A DNA stretch of 64,000 bases from an uncultured Nocardioidaceae bacterium (GTDB lineage: Bacteria; Actinomycetota; Actinomycetes; Propionibacteriales; Nocardioidaceae): positions 62,001-126,000 of the forward strand of contig CADCUI010000014.1 in the NCBI GenBank assembly GCA_902805845.1. Reading direction: 5' to 3'. The first letter of the stretch is position 1. Every line of letters starts with the position of its first letter. Position numbers and translations under genes: made by a program. Of this stretch, positions 37,830 through 47,081 are shown in pieces. The notes under the pieces are model-generated. The model was not told the origin of the DNA. It made no database searches and worked only from the letters and a program-made list of their open reading frames with translations.

Positions 37830-39653
37830 TCAGTCGACCTTGCCGTGCACCGGCGTCCACTTCACCGGCAGGTCGGGACGGTCACTGCCCGACGGCGGGA
37901 CGGCGTAGCGCTGCAGCAGGTAGCTCATGATCTTGCGGAAGGCCGGACCTCCGGTCATGCCGCCGCCCGCCCGGTTCGTGGGCTTGTGGACGACCACGTA
38001 GACGGTGAACCGGGGGTCGTCGGCGGGGGCGAAGCCCGCGAAGGACACCGTGAAGTACGTGCCGTCGTAGCACTGGCACTCCGGGTTGACCATCTGCGCG
38101 GTGCCGGTCTTGCCGGCGACGCGGTAGCCGTTGATCGCGGCCAGCGGCGCGGTGCCCTCCTCCGGGTCGGTGACCACCTCCATCATGTCGCGCGTCGCGT
38201 CGGCAGCCTCGGTGCTCACGACGCGGCGCTCGGTGGCGAGGTCGGAGCCGGTCTCGATGCCGTCGTAGGTGGTGGCCGAGCCCTTGACGAGGCTGGGCTG
38301 CACGTAGACACCCCCGTTGGCGATGGTGTTCACCGCCGCCGCCATCTGCACAGCGGTGACCGCGAGCCCCTGTCCGAAGGCGATGTTGTCGCGCTCGATG
38401 TCGATCCACGCCGAGGGCCGCGACAGCATGCCGGCCGACTCGCCGTACCCGGGAATGCCGGTGGGTGACCCGAGTCCGAAGGCACGCAGGTAGCGGTAGA
38501 ACCGCTGGCTGGCCATCTCGCGGGCGGCCATCACCGTGCCGATGTTGGAGGACTTCGCGATGACGCCGGTCATCGTGAGCCGGAGAGTGCCGTGGTCGAA
38601 GTAGTCGTGGATCGTGCGGTCCGAGCTCGCCAGCGTCTCGGGCACGGTGAACTTCGTGAGCGGGTCGACGAGTCCGGCGTCGAGGAGCGATGCGACAGTA
38701 AGCACCTTCTCCACCGACCCCGGCTCGTAGGGGGCCGTGAACGCACGGGAAGCGAGCTTGCTGACGTCGCGCTGCACCGTGGCGTTCGGGTCGTACGTCG
38801 GGTCGTCGGCAAGCGCCAGCAGCTCACCCGTGCGGCTGTCGAGGACCACGGCGGTCCCCGACTCCGCTCCGGCGTCCTCGACGGTCTGACGGAGCACCCG
38901 CTGGGTGTACCACTGGAGGTCGCGGTCGACCGTCAGCGTGAGGTCGTGGCCATTCACCGGCTCGGTGACGCTGTTGTCGCCGAGCGGGATCCGGTGCCCG
39001 TCGCCGATGTCGTAGGTCGCCGAGCCGTCCTTGCCACTGAGCAGGGTGTCGAAGGTCTCCTCGGCGCCGCCGGCGGCCTCGCCCATGGCGTTGACGTAGC
39101 CCACGACGTTGGCCGCGACGTCTCCGGCGGGGTAGCTGCGCACCGGGTCACGGCGGATGTCCAGCCCCTTGTGGCCGGCGTCGGTGAGGTCCTGCACGAC
39201 CTGGGTGGCCTGGGTGGTGGGGACGCGTCGGGCGATGTAGCGGAACCGGGTGTCCGGCCACTGCAGGTTCTTCACCGTCTTGATGTAGTCCAGGCCCAGG
39301 CGGTCGGCGAGGACCGAGGCGATCGCCGCGGCGTCGTCGTCGGTCTTGGTCGGGTCAGCGACGATCATCGAGCCGTCGAGCGACTCGGCGAGCGGGGTGC
39401 CGTTGCGGTCGACGATGGAGCCGCGAGTGGCGGGCAGGACCTCTTGCACCGCGCCGACGGCGCGCGCCTGCGCGGCGTAGGTCTGGGCATCGAGCCCCTG
39501 CAGCTGGAAGAGCCGGACGGCGAACACCGACACGACCATGGCGATGACGACGAAGCCGAACCGCAGCCGTGTCAGCGACGCCGACCGGATGGTCGCCAGC
39601 GAGCTCCGGCCCCGGCGCGTCGCCCCGGCCGGTGCCCGACGCTGCTTCGCCAT
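37830..39653 (-). CDS. ftsI: Septal class B penicillin-binding protein (FtsI/PBP3)
   Basis: FtsI crosslinks septal peptidoglycan and works with FtsW. The 607-residue protein has a basic cytoplasmic tail, a transmembrane helix at about 32-52, and a dimerisation domain (ATRGSIVDRNGTPLA). The transpeptidase domain carries YEPGSVEKVLT (SxxK serine), SSN (SxN motif) in VIAKSSNIGTV, and VAGKTGTAQ (KTG). There are no PASTA repeats at the C-terminus. The ATG at 39653 is in the expected place 33 bp after the ftsL stop. Confidence 0.97.
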   Translation of the reverse strand: MAKQRRAPAGATRRGRSSLATIRSASLTRLRFGFVVIAMVVSVFAVRLFQLQGLDAQTYAAQARAVGAVQEVLPATRGSIVDRNGTPLAESLDGSMIVADPTKTDDDAAAIASVLADRLGLDYIKTVKNLQWPDTRFRYIARRVPTTQATQVVQDLTDAGHKGLDIRRDPVRSYPAGDVAANVVGYVNAMGEAAGGAEETFDTLLSGKDGSATYDIGDGHRIPLGDNSVTEPVNGHDLTLTVDRDLQWYTQRVLRQTVEDAGAESGTAVVLDSRTGELLALADDPTYDPNATVQRDVSKLASRAFTAPYEPGSVEKVLTVASLLDAGLVDPLTKFTVPETLASSDRTIHDYFDHGTLRLTMTGVIAKSSNIGTVMAAREMASQRFYRYLRAFGLGSPTGIPGYGESAGMLSRPSAWIDIERDNIAFGQGLAVTAVQMAAAVNTIANGGVYVQPSLVKGSATTYDGIETGSDLATERRVVSTEAADATRDMMEVVTDPEEGTAPLAAINGYRVAGKTGTAQMVNPECQCYDGTYFTVSFAGFAPADDPRFTVYVVVHKPTNRAGGGMTGGPAFRKIMSYLLQRYAVPPSGSDRPDLPVKWTPVHGKVD

Positions 39654-39686
39654 GGGCGCGGCTCCTCGTGTGGTCGTCAGCGCCGG

Positions 39687-40262
39687 TCAGCGCCCGTCGT
39701 CCGTTGTACCGGTCCGCGGCCCCGTGGTGTCCGAGGGCACGCCGTCGCGACCGGTATCGGGAGTGGCACTGAGGACGACGCGCACCGGTGTCGGGTGCAG
39801 CGACGGGGGCTTGCGCGCCGGCAGCGGCTCGAGCCGCTGGGCGTCCTCGACCTTCGCGGGCACCGGGTCGCCGAGGATCTCGCCGTCCGGGAGCCGCAGG
39901 AACGCCGGGCTGACCATCGGCACCATGCCCAGTGCCCGGGCCCGGGTCGCCACCTTCTGGGGGTCCCGCAGCTGGTCGAGCTCCATGAGGAGGGACTGCT
40001 CCACGGCGTGCAGCCGAGCCGCCTCGGCCTCGAGCGCGGTCGCCCGGAAGGAGGCCTGCTGCATGGAGGTGTTGAAGAGCAGCAGCCCGACCACGCCGCC
40101 GAGCAGGACGACCGCGACCAGGATGAAGAAGGGCACTCGCGGCGCGGCTGTCCGGCGCCGCGGCACGACCGTCAGCCGGGCTCGCTCGACGGCGTGCTCG
40201 GCGAACCGTGGCAGCCGCATCGGCGTCCTCGCCCGACCGGCCTGTCCTGACCAGGCGCTCAT
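39687..40262 (-). CDS. ftsL: FtsL-like bitopic division protein
   Basis: The 191-residue protein has a basic cytoplasmic tail of about 42 residues and one transmembrane helix at 44-64 (FFILVAVVLLGGVVGLLLF). A short coiled coil follows (FRATALEAEAARLHAVEQSLLMELDQLRDP). It has a Pro/Thr-rich periplasmic tail. Topology and position between rsmH and ftsI define it as FtsL. Sequence conservation in this family is low. The ATG at 40262 has GGGGAG upstream and overlaps the stop of a 23-codon mini-ORF as ATGA. Confidence 0.88.
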   Translation of the reverse strand: MSAWSGQAGRARTPMRLPRFAEHAVERARLTVVPRRRTAAPRVPFFILVAVVLLGGVVGLLLFNTSMQQASFRATALEAEAARLHAVEQSLLMELDQLRDPQKVATRARALGMVPMVSPAFLRLPDGEILGDPVPAKVEDAQRLEPLPARKPPSLHPTPVRVVLSATPDTGRDGVPSDTTGPRTGTTDDGR

Positions 40263-40330
40263 CGGCTCCCCGTCCCCTCGTCGTGCGGCAAGACCCGTCG
40301 ATCCGGCGGGTGCCCGGCCGATCCGCTCAT
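40259..40330 (-). CDS. Possible 23-residue coupled mini-ORF between rsmH and ftsL
   Basis: The ATG at 40330 overlaps the rsmH stop as ATGA, and the TGA at 40259 overlaps the ftsL start as ATGA. The product would be a short polar peptide ([12 protein letters not shown] followed by [11 protein letters not shown]) with no recognisable fold. Ribosomes finishing rsmH could pass through it to ftsL, so its role may be translational coupling rather than a functional peptide. It could also be chance in a GC-rich gap. Confidence 0.35.
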   Translation of the reverse strand: MSGSAGHPPDRRVLPHDEGTGSR

Positions 40331-41286
40331 GCGACCGCCCCTTCCTTGACCCGCTCCGCGGCACGCAGCCGCACCGACCGTGCCCGGGGGTTGCCCTCGA
40401 CCTCGGCCTCGGACGCCTTCTCCGCACCGCGCGTCAGGAGCCGCAGTGGCGGCCGGTGCGACTCCGGCACGACCGGGAGGTCGGCAGGCACGTCGCTGCG
40501 GGTGTAGCGGGCGAAGGTCTGCTTGACGAGCCGGTCCTCGAGCGAGTGGTAAGCCATCACCACGACCCGCCCGCGGACACCGAGGGCGTCGACCGACGCC
40601 GGCAGCGCCCTGCGCAGGACCGCCAGCTCGTCGTTGACCTCGATGCGCAGTGCCTGGAAGGTCCGCTTCGCCGGGTGACCGCCGGTGCGACGGGTGGCAG
40701 CCGGGATTGCCGACCGCACCACCTCGACCAGCCGGGCGGACCGGTCGAACGGCTCGCGGGTCCGCTCCCGGACGATCCGGTCGGCGATGCGCCGGGCGAA
40801 CCGCTCCTCGCCGTACTCCCTCAGCACCCGGGCGAGCTCCTCGACCGGGTAGCTGTTGACCACGTCGGCGGCGGTGCGTTCGGCAGTGTCGTCCATCCGC
40901 ATGTCGAGCGGGGCGTCCTCGGCGTAGGAGAACCCGCGGTCGCGGAGGTCGAGCTGCATGCTGGAGACGCCCAGGTCGAACAGCACTCCGTCGACGCTCT
41001 CGAGGCGCAGCTCGTCCAGCACGGCGCGGAGCCGGTCGTAGACGGCGTGGACGAACGTGACGCGCTCGCCGTAGGGCTGCAGCCGCTCGCGGCTGCGGTC
41101 CAGCGCCCGGGGGTCGCGGTCGATGCCCACCACCCGGGCCTCCGGGCACCGCTCCAGGACCGCTTCGGCGTGGCCGCCGAGGCCGAGGGTGGTGTCGACG
41201 AGCACCGACCCCGGGCGCTGGAGCGCAGGGGCGAGCAGCGCGACGACCCGGTCGAGAAGCACCGGGACGTGGGCGGGGTTCGTCAT
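40327..41286 (-). CDS. rsmH: 16S rRNA (cytosine1402-N4)-methyltransferase
   Basis: RsmH (MraW) methylates N4 of C1402 in 16S rRNA using SAM. The 319-residue protein has [13 protein letters not shown] at the N-terminus, the SAM motif [16 protein letters not shown], and [43 protein letters not shown] and [17 protein letters not shown] follow. All are diagnostic for the family. The ATG at 41286 lies 13 bp after the upstream small membrane gene. It is the usual second conserved gene of the dcw cluster after mraZ. Confidence 0.98.
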   Translation of the reverse strand: MTNPAHVPVLLDRVVALLAPALQRPGSVLVDTTLGLGGHAEAVLERCPEARVVGIDRDPRALDRSRERLQPYGERVTFVHAVYDRLRAVLDELRLESVDGVLFDLGVSSMQLDLRDRGFSYAEDAPLDMRMDDTAERTAADVVNSYPVEELARVLREYGEERFARRIADRIVRERTREPFDRSARLVEVVRSAIPAATRRTGGHPAKRTFQALRIEVNDELAVLRRALPASVDALGVRGRVVVMAYHSLEDRLVKQTFARYTRSDVPADLPVVPESHRPPLRLLTRGAEKASEAEVEGNPRARSVRLRAAERVKEGAVA

Positions 41287-41299
41287 CGTCGGGGGAACC

Positions 41300-41470
41300 T
41301 CAGCCGACCCGGGTGACGACGACGGTGAGGATGACGGCGATGCCCGTGGAGGCGCCGGCGGAGAAGGCGGCGACCGCGAGCGCGTCGCGGGCCTCCTGGC
41401 GCACCCGCCGCCGCGGGGCCCGGGCAGCCCGCTGCGGAGACGGGTGGGTGTCGCTGACCGCGACGCTCAT
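41300..41470 (-). CDS. Small single-pass membrane protein of the dcw cluster
   Basis: The 56-residue product has a basic N-terminal half ([16 protein letters not shown]) and one hydrophobic segment at about 32-53 ([22 protein letters not shown]). I do not recognise a family. The ATG at 41470 has GAGGGG about 10 nt upstream, and the stop is 13 bp before rsmH. Its position in a division operon and its one-helix topology suggest a small membrane accessory, but this is a guess. Confidence 0.6.
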   Translation of the reverse strand: MSVAVSDTHPSPQRAARAPRRRVRQEARDALAVAAFSAGASTGIAVILTVVVTRVG

Positions 41471-41673
41471 GGTTCTCGACCCCTCATGCAGTTCGGCCGG
41501 CTTCGTCGGACCAGGTCCCCGTCCGCTCGCGTGGCTTCTGGCACCGGGGAAGGTGCGCCAGAGGACCAAGGGAGCGGACGCGAGACCTCGTCCGACGACG
41601 CCGGCTCTTGAGTTGTGTGTGGTGCTGGTGCTGGGTGCTTCTGTGGTCCTGACCTGCGGGTGGAGCTCGACAT
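41467..41673 (-). CDS. Possible 68-residue coupled ORF after mraZ
   Basis: The ATG at 41673 shares a base with the mraZ stop (TGATG). The TGA at 41467 overlaps the next start as ATGA. The peptide is polar and rich in Pro, Ser and Arg, with no hydrophobic segment or recognised motif. Third-position GC is clearly lower than in neighbours, which argues against a conserved protein. The tight overlaps at both ends argue that ribosomes at least traverse it. Protein-level function is doubtful. Confidence 0.3.
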   Translation of the reverse strand: MSSSTRRSGPQKHPAPAPHTTQEPASSDEVSRPLPWSSGAPSPVPEATRADGDLVRRSRPNCMRGREP

Positions 41674-42101
41674 CAGATGCCGGGGAAGACCTCCTCGGAG
41701 AGCTCCGCGAACGACTCCTCCTGCGCTGCCGAGTACGCCGTCCAGGCGGCCTCGTCCCAGATCTCGAGCCGGTTCATCGCTCCGATCACGACGACGTCCT
41801 TGGTGAGCGCCGCCCACTCCCGGAGCGCCGGCGGGATCGTGATCCGGCCCTGCTTGTCAGGCGTCTCGTCCGACGAGGCGGAGGAGAACATCCGGACGTA
41901 GTCACGGGTCGCCTTGTTCGACACCGGCGCCTCGCGGAGCCGCTCGGTGATCCGGTCGATCTCGGCCTGGGGCCACACGTAGAGGCAGTGCTCCTGACCT
42001 CTGGTGACCATGAGCCCTCCCGCCAGCTGGTCCCGGAACTTCGCCGGGAGGATCAGCCGCCCCTTGTCGTCCACCTTGGGTGTGTAGGTGCCGAAGAACA
42101 T
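41673..42101 (-). CDS. mraZ: Transcriptional regulator MraZ
   Basis: MraZ is a SpoVT-AbrB-fold DNA-binding protein that controls the dcw operon. The 142-residue protein has the two tandem half-domains: [18 protein letters not shown] near residues 9-26 and [18 protein letters not shown] near 81-98. Each contains the conserved DxxGR element. The ATG at 42101 has AGGTGA nearby. Four direct operator repeats lie in its promoter (42141-42176), so autoregulation is expected. It is the first gene of the cluster. Confidence 0.97.
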   Translation of the reverse strand: MFFGTYTPKVDDKGRLILPAKFRDQLAGGLMVTRGQEHCLYVWPQAEIDRITERLREAPVSNKATRDYVRMFSSASSDETPDKQGRITIPPALREWAALTKDVVVIGAMNRLEIWDEAAWTAYSAAQEESFAELSEEVFPGI

Positions 42102-42140
42102 CGGTCACCTCCCCACGTCGGTGGAAAAGAGCTCCCTTTC

Positions 42141-42182
42141 CTCCACTGCCCCCCACTCTACTCCACTTCCCCCCACCGTCAA
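42141..42182 (-). promoter_or_regulatory. dcw promoter with four MraZ-box repeats
   Basis: On the minus strand, GTGG(G/A)G occurs four times at exact 10-bp steps (42176-42171, 42166-42161, 42156-42151, 42146-42141). TTGACG (42182-42177) and TAGAGT (42160-42155) form a promoter with a 16-bp spacer. Two repeats fill the spacer and one overlaps the -10. Bound MraZ would block RNA polymerase. Confidence 0.85.
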
Positions 42183-42283
42183 CGACGTTCGCGCGAGAAA
42201 CCTGGCGCCGTCGGCGCTCGCGCTGACTTGGGCGGTGAGGTTGACTGGAGCAGCAACGGAATCGGCGCAGAACGGGAGGACGC

Positions 42284-43327
42284 GTGACCGGCGAGCAGCT
42301 GCGCCCCGAGAACGGCCTCGACGGCGCCGACCCCGGTGACCTCGAGGAGATCGCCCGCGTCACCCGGGCGGTCGGCGACGCGGTCAGCAGCGTCATCGAG
42401 GGGAAGTCCGACGTCATCCGCACGACGCTGGTCGTGCTGCTGGCCGAGGGTCACCTGCTCATCGAGGACGTGCCCGGAGTCGGCAAGACGATGCTGAGCA
42501 AGGCGCTCGCCCGCAGCATCGACTGCACCGTCCGGAGGATCCAGTTCACCCCGGACCTGCTGCCCAGCGACGTCACCGGTGTCTCGATCTTCAACCAGGA
42601 CACCCGGGAGTTCGAGTTCCGCCCAGGCGGGGTCTTCGCCAACATCGTCGTCGGCGACGAGATCAACCGCGCCTCTCCCAAGACCCAGTCCGCCCTCCTC
42701 GAGTGCATGGAGGAGCGCCAGGTCACCGTCGACGGCTCGACGTACCTGCTCGACGCGCCCTTCATGGTCGTCGCGACGCAGAACCCGATCGAGATGGAAG
42801 GCACCTACGCACTGCCGGAGGCCCAGCGCGACCGGTTCATGGCCCGGGTGTCCATGGGCTACCCCGTCGAGGCCGCCGAGATCGCCATGCTCGGCTCCCA
42901 CACCCGGACCAACCCGCTCGACGAGCTCGAGCCGGTCACCGACGCGGCCGCGGTGGCCAAGCTCGTCGACATCGTGACGCGCGTGCACGTCGCCGAGCCG
43001 GTCCAGCGCTACGCGGTCGCGCTCACCACCGCCACCCGCCGCTCCCCCGAGCTGCTCCTCGGCGCCTCACCGCGGGCCACCCTCCACCTGGTGCGGGCAG
43101 CCAAGGCGGTTGCCGCCATCGACGGGCGCGACTTCGTGGTGCCCGACGACGTCCGCGACCTCGCGCACCCGGTGCTGGCCCACCGGCTGCTGCCGACGGT
43201 CGAGGCCGCCATGTCCGGGCGGACGGCGTCCGAGACGCTCGAGGCGGTTGTGACCTCCCTCCCGATGCCGGCGGGCGACGAGCGGTCGACGACCCGGCCC
43301 CGCACCGCCACGGCGCCACGGCGATGA
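42284..43327 (+). CDS. MoxR-family AAA+ ATPase
   Basis: MoxR ATPases act as chaperones that mature metalloenzymes or complexes, often with DUF58 and von Willebrand partners. The 347-residue protein has Walker A in EDVPGVGKTMLSKALA, Walker B in IVVGDEINRASPKTQSALLE, and sensor 1 in VVATQNPIEMEGTYALPEAQ. Arginine fingers (EAQRDRFMAR) and the lid domain are also present. The GTG at 42284 has GGGAGG 5 nt upstream. It is divergent from mraZ and leads a three-gene operon with a DUF58 and a transglutaminase protein (overlap ATGA). The client is unknown. Confidence 0.93.
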   Translation: MTGEQLRPENGLDGADPGDLEEIARVTRAVGDAVSSVIEGKSDVIRTTLVVLLAEGHLLIEDVPGVGKTMLSKALARSIDCTVRRIQFTPDLLPSDVTGVSIFNQDTREFEFRPGGVFANIVVGDEINRASPKTQSALLECMEERQVTVDGSTYLLDAPFMVVATQNPIEMEGTYALPEAQRDRFMARVSMGYPVEAAEIAMLGSHTRTNPLDELEPVTDAAAVAKLVDIVTRVHVAEPVQRYAVALTTATRRSPELLLGASPRATLHLVRAAKAVAAIDGRDFVVPDDVRDLAHPVLAHRLLPTVEAAMSGRTASETLEAVVTSLPMPAGDERSTTRPRTATAPRR

Positions 43328-44637
43328 GGGCGCTCGTCAGCGCGCTGACCACCCGCGGGCGTGCCTTCGTCTCGGCGGGGGTGACCGCCCTCCTGTGTGC
43401 GCTCGCCGTCGGCCTCGACGACCTCGTCCGGGTCGGGGTGCTGCTGCTGAGCCTTCCGCTGGTCTCCGCCGCGCTCACCACGCGCGGCCGCCACCAGCTG
43501 GGCCTGAGCCGCACGGTGACCCCGCCCCGCATCGAGGTCGGCCAGGCCGCGCAGGTGCGGCTGGCGCTGAGCAACGAGGGCCGGACGCCCACCGGCCTGC
43601 TGCTGCTCGAGGAGGAGGTGCCGGCGTCGCTCGGCGCCCGCCCCCGCTTCGTGGTGGACCGGATGGGATCGAGGTGGCACCGCACCGTCACCTACGACGT
43701 GACGTCGGAGCTCCGCGGGCGCTACCAGCTGGGGCCCGTGCGGGTCCGCGTCGACGACCCCATGGGCCTGGTCCGCCTCGACCGCGCGTTCCACTCCACC
43801 ACCAACCTCGTGGTGACGCCGCAGGTGGTGACGCTTCCACCGATCCCGCTGGTCGGCGCGACGTCGGGCTCCGGTGACAACCGGCCACGCGACTTCGTCG
43901 GCGGCAGCCCGGAGGACGTCACCGTGCGGGAGTACCGCCACGGCGACGACCTGCGCCGGGTGCACTGGCGTTCCAGCGCCCACGCCGGCGACCTCATGGT
44001 GCGACGGGAGGAGCAGCCGTGGCAGGCCCGGGCCACCCTCTTCCTCGACAACCGGACGCCGGCGCACCGCGGCTCCGGCCCGCAGTCGTCACTGGAGTAC
44101 GCCGTGTCCGCCGCCGCCTCGGTTGCGGTCCACCTGACGCGGCGCGGCTTCCACGTCCGACTGGTCACCGCGGCGGGAAGCACCGACGCCCAGCTGCACG
44201 AGCACGGTGCGGTCAGCGCCGACGCCGGCGCCCTGCTCGAGTCGTTGGCGGTGCTGCAGCCGGCGACGCGGGTGGACATCGACACCTCCTGGATCGGCGA
44301 GGCCGCCCAGGGTGGCCTGTTCGTCGCGATCCTGGGCGAGACCTTCCCCCGCGACCGGGTCGCCCTGACCCGCATGCGTCACGGCGTGGGCACCCCGCTG
44401 GCGATCAGCCTCGACGTCCCCACCTGGGCGGACCGGCGTCGCGAGGCGGCGGCCCCGGCCGCGACGAGTGGCGCACCGGCGCCCTCGGTCGTGCTGCTGA
44501 CCTCCCTCGGGTGGCGCGCGGTGTCTGCCACCCCCGAGGACTCGGTCGCGACGGCGTGGCAGCGGCTCGGGCTCACCGTGCGCCGCGGTCGTGACGTCGG
44601 CGCCGAGCCGCTGACCGCCTCAGGAGCGCGCCCGTGA
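43324..44637 (+). CDS. DUF58 membrane protein
   Basis: The 437-residue protein has two hydrophobic segments near the N-terminus (about 14-48). A beta-rich region (residues 70-180) precedes the DUF58 motif REYRHGDDLRRVHWRSSAHAGDLMVRREEQ. A VWA-like C-terminal part follows (ARATLFLDNR). DUF58 proteins are standard partners of MoxR ATPases. The ATG at 43324 overlaps the moxR stop as ATGA, and its own stop overlaps the next gene as GTGA. Its function is unknown. Confidence 0.9.
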   Translation: MRALVSALTTRGRAFVSAGVTALLCALAVGLDDLVRVGVLLLSLPLVSAALTTRGRHQLGLSRTVTPPRIEVGQAAQVRLALSNEGRTPTGLLLLEEEVPASLGARPRFVVDRMGSRWHRTVTYDVTSELRGRYQLGPVRVRVDDPMGLVRLDRAFHSTTNLVVTPQVVTLPPIPLVGATSGSGDNRPRDFVGGSPEDVTVREYRHGDDLRRVHWRSSAHAGDLMVRREEQPWQARATLFLDNRTPAHRGSGPQSSLEYAVSAAASVAVHLTRRGFHVRLVTAAGSTDAQLHEHGAVSADAGALLESLAVLQPATRVDIDTSWIGEAAQGGLFVAILGETFPRDRVALTRMRHGVGTPLAISLDVPTWADRRREAAAPAATSGAPAPSVVLLTSLGWRAVSATPEDSVATAWQRLGLTVRRGRDVGAEPLTASGARP

Positions 44638-47036
44638 GCCGCCGTGCCCAGCCGACCCCAGCGCTGGCAGCGGCGAGCGTCCTGGCGGCGCTGACCTCCT
44701 TCTTCACGCTCCTGTCCTGGGACGGCCTTGCCGACCACGCCAGCTTCTTCCTGGTCCCGCTCTTCTGGGTCTGCGCCGGCACCGCGGCACTGGGACTGGG
44801 GCTGCGGTACGTCGGGATCCCACGGCTGCTCGTGCCCCTCCTGCAGCTGCTCGCGCTGGGTGTGGTCCTCCTGCACATGTGGGCCCCCGACGCGCCACTG
44901 GGTGGGTGGGTGCCGACTCCCAGCGCGTTCGCGTCGGCCGGTGAGGTGCTGCGGAGCGCCTTGGAGCAGAGCAGCCAGTACGCCGCACCGGTGCCGGAGC
45001 GGGCGACGGACTTCCCCGCGCTGCTCCTGGGCGCCGGCTCGCTCCTCGTGGTCGCCGTGGACCTCCTCGCGTGCACGCTGCGCCGGCCACCGCTCGCCGG
45101 CCTGCCGCTGCTGGTGGCGTTCACGGTGCCGGTCGCGCTGCTCGGAGGAGTCTCCTGGCTGATCTTCGCGCTGGCCGCCCTCGGTTTCGTCCTCCTGCTC
45201 ACCGCCGACCATGCCGACCGGCTCAGCGGGTGGGGCACCGAGGGCGGCGAGCACCCGTCGAGGGTCGACGACAACCAGCCGCACGAGGTGCACCTGAGCA
45301 GCCTGTGGCCGGGGGCCACCCGGGTCGGCCTCGCCGGTGTGGGCCTCGCGGTGCTGGCGCCGACGCTGCTTCCGGCGGGCCAGAACTTCCTGCAGCGCTC
45401 CGACGGGCTCGGGTCCGGTGACGGGGAGGGCGGCATGGGCCTGACCAACCCGTTCGTCGACATGAAGCGGGACCTGACCCGCGGCGATGACGTCGACCTC
45501 GTGCGGGTCCGGACCGAGGACCCCTCGCCGGCGTATCTCAGGCTCGTGGTGCTGGACCAGTTCGACGGCACCGCATGGCGCCCTGGTCCTCGCTCGATCC
45601 CACCGGGCAACCAGGCCCGAGGACGACTGCCGGCGGCCCCGGGGCTGAGCACGGGGACGCCGCGCACCGAGCAGCGCACGACCGTGACGGTCGCACCCAC
45701 CTTCGAGACCCAGTGGCTGCCCTCGCCGTACCCCGCCTCGGAGCTGCGGGTCGACGGCGACTGGCGTTTCGACCGCGACACCCTCGACCTGCTGAGCGCC
45801 GACGACGACCTGACGGGAGCGGGGCTCAGCTACGAGGTCACCGCGCTCGACCTGACCCCCGGCGCCGCACAGCTGGTCTCGGCCGGGCCGGCACCCCGGA
45901 GCCTCTACGACGCCAACACGACGCTGCCGAGCACCACACCACCGTGGCTCGAGGAGCTTGCCGTCGAGGTCACCGACGGCGCGCGGAGCACCTTCGAGCG
46001 AGCCGTGCAGCTGCAGAGCTGGTTCCGCCGCACCGGCGGGTTCGAGTACACCCTCGACCACGCGACCGGTAACGGGTTGCAGTCGCTCCAGGTGTTCCTC
46101 GGCACCGGCCCGGACAGCCGACGCGGCTACTGCGAGCAGTTCGCGTCGGCGATGGCCATGATGGCGCGCAGCGTGGGCATCCCGGCACGCGTCGCCGTCG
46201 GCTTCCTCCGCCCGGATGCGCAGCCGGACGGCAGCTGGGTCTACAGCGCCCACGACGCGCACGCCTGGCCCGAGCTGTACTTCGAGGGTGCCGGGTGGGT
46301 GCGGTTCGAGCCGACCCCGTCGGCCCGCACCGCCGACCCACCGGGGTACACCAGCGGGACCGTGCCCGCCCCGCCGAGCCTCGACGACGTGACGGCATCG
46401 CCCTCGGTCGACGAGGTCATCCGCCCCGACCAGACCCAGCGGGACCAGGCGACCAGCGAGGTCACCTCCTCCGGCGGCGGCACGAGCTGGTGGCTGGCGG
46501 CGGTCGCCGCGCCACTCCTGCTGGTCGCGCTCGGCGCAGCACCCCGCCTGCTCCGCGCGTTCGTCAGGCGCCGCAGGTACGCCGCGGTCGCGCCGCCGGC
46601 TCTCGCCGAGGGCTGCTGGGCAGAGGTGAGGGACACCGCCGTCGACCTGGGCCGCAGCTGGGACGAGGGCGCCACCCTGCGGCGCCGGGCGCGTGACCTG
46701 GTGCCGGCGCTGGTCCCGGCCCAGGGAGCGCCGCGGGACGCCGCGGCCGAGGACCAGCTCTCGCCGGTCGCGGCGCTGGAGCGGCTGGTGCTGCTCGTGG
46801 AGCGGTCCCGCTACTCGCGGACCGGACTCACGGCGGCGGACACCGGGACACTGAGGACGATGACGGGGACGGTCACCGAGGCGCTGGCCGCGAGTGCCAG
46901 GCCGAGCCGGAGGCGCCAGGCGACCTGGCTGCCCCGGTCCCTGTGGGCGACGGGGCGCGCGGCGATCGGGCGGCGGACAGGTCGCGGGACCGCGAAGGTG
47001 GCGCAGGGCGCCCCGCTCGAGCAGATGTCCGTCTGA
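44634..47036 (+). CDS. Transglutaminase-like membrane protein (TgpA type)
   Basis: The 800-residue protein has about six hydrophobic segments in the first 200 residues. A long extracellular part follows, with a transglutaminase core around 470-570. The catalytic triad is visible as Cys in RRGYCEQFASAMA, His in YSAHDAHAWPELYF, and Asp/Glu in GWVRFEPTPSAR. A final helix (about 620-640, WWLAAVAAPLLLVALG) and a cytoplasmic C-terminal domain follow. The layout matches TgpA-like proteins found with MoxR and DUF58. A role at the cell surface, perhaps protein crosslinking or hydrolysis, is inferred. The GTG at 44634 overlaps the DUF58 stop. Confidence 0.9.
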   Translation: MSRRAQPTPALAAASVLAALTSFFTLLSWDGLADHASFFLVPLFWVCAGTAALGLGLRYVGIPRLLVPLLQLLALGVVLLHMWAPDAPLGGWVPTPSAFASAGEVLRSALEQSSQYAAPVPERATDFPALLLGAGSLLVVAVDLLACTLRRPPLAGLPLLVAFTVPVALLGGVSWLIFALAALGFVLLLTADHADRLSGWGTEGGEHPSRVDDNQPHEVHLSSLWPGATRVGLAGVGLAVLAPTLLPAGQNFLQRSDGLGSGDGEGGMGLTNPFVDMKRDLTRGDDVDLVRVRTEDPSPAYLRLVVLDQFDGTAWRPGPRSIPPGNQARGRLPAAPGLSTGTPRTEQRTTVTVAPTFETQWLPSPYPASELRVDGDWRFDRDTLDLLSADDDLTGAGLSYEVTALDLTPGAAQLVSAGPAPRSLYDANTTLPSTTPPWLEELAVEVTDGARSTFERAVQLQSWFRRTGGFEYTLDHATGNGLQSLQVFLGTGPDSRRGYCEQFASAMAMMARSVGIPARVAVGFLRPDAQPDGSWVYSAHDAHAWPELYFEGAGWVRFEPTPSARTADPPGYTSGTVPAPPSLDDVTASPSVDEVIRPDQTQRDQATSEVTSSGGGTSWWLAAVAAPLLLVALGAAPRLLRAFVRRRRYAAVAPPALAEGCWAEVRDTAVDLGRSWDEGATLRRRARDLVPALVPAQGAPRDAAAEDQLSPVAALERLVLLVERSRYSRTGLTAADTGTLRTMTGTVTEALAASARPSRRRQATWLPRSLWATGRAAIGRRTGRGTAKVAQGAPLEQMSV

Positions 47037-47081
47037 GGGTCGGGCCGACTCGGCGTCGCGAGACGGCAGGTGGACGCCAGG

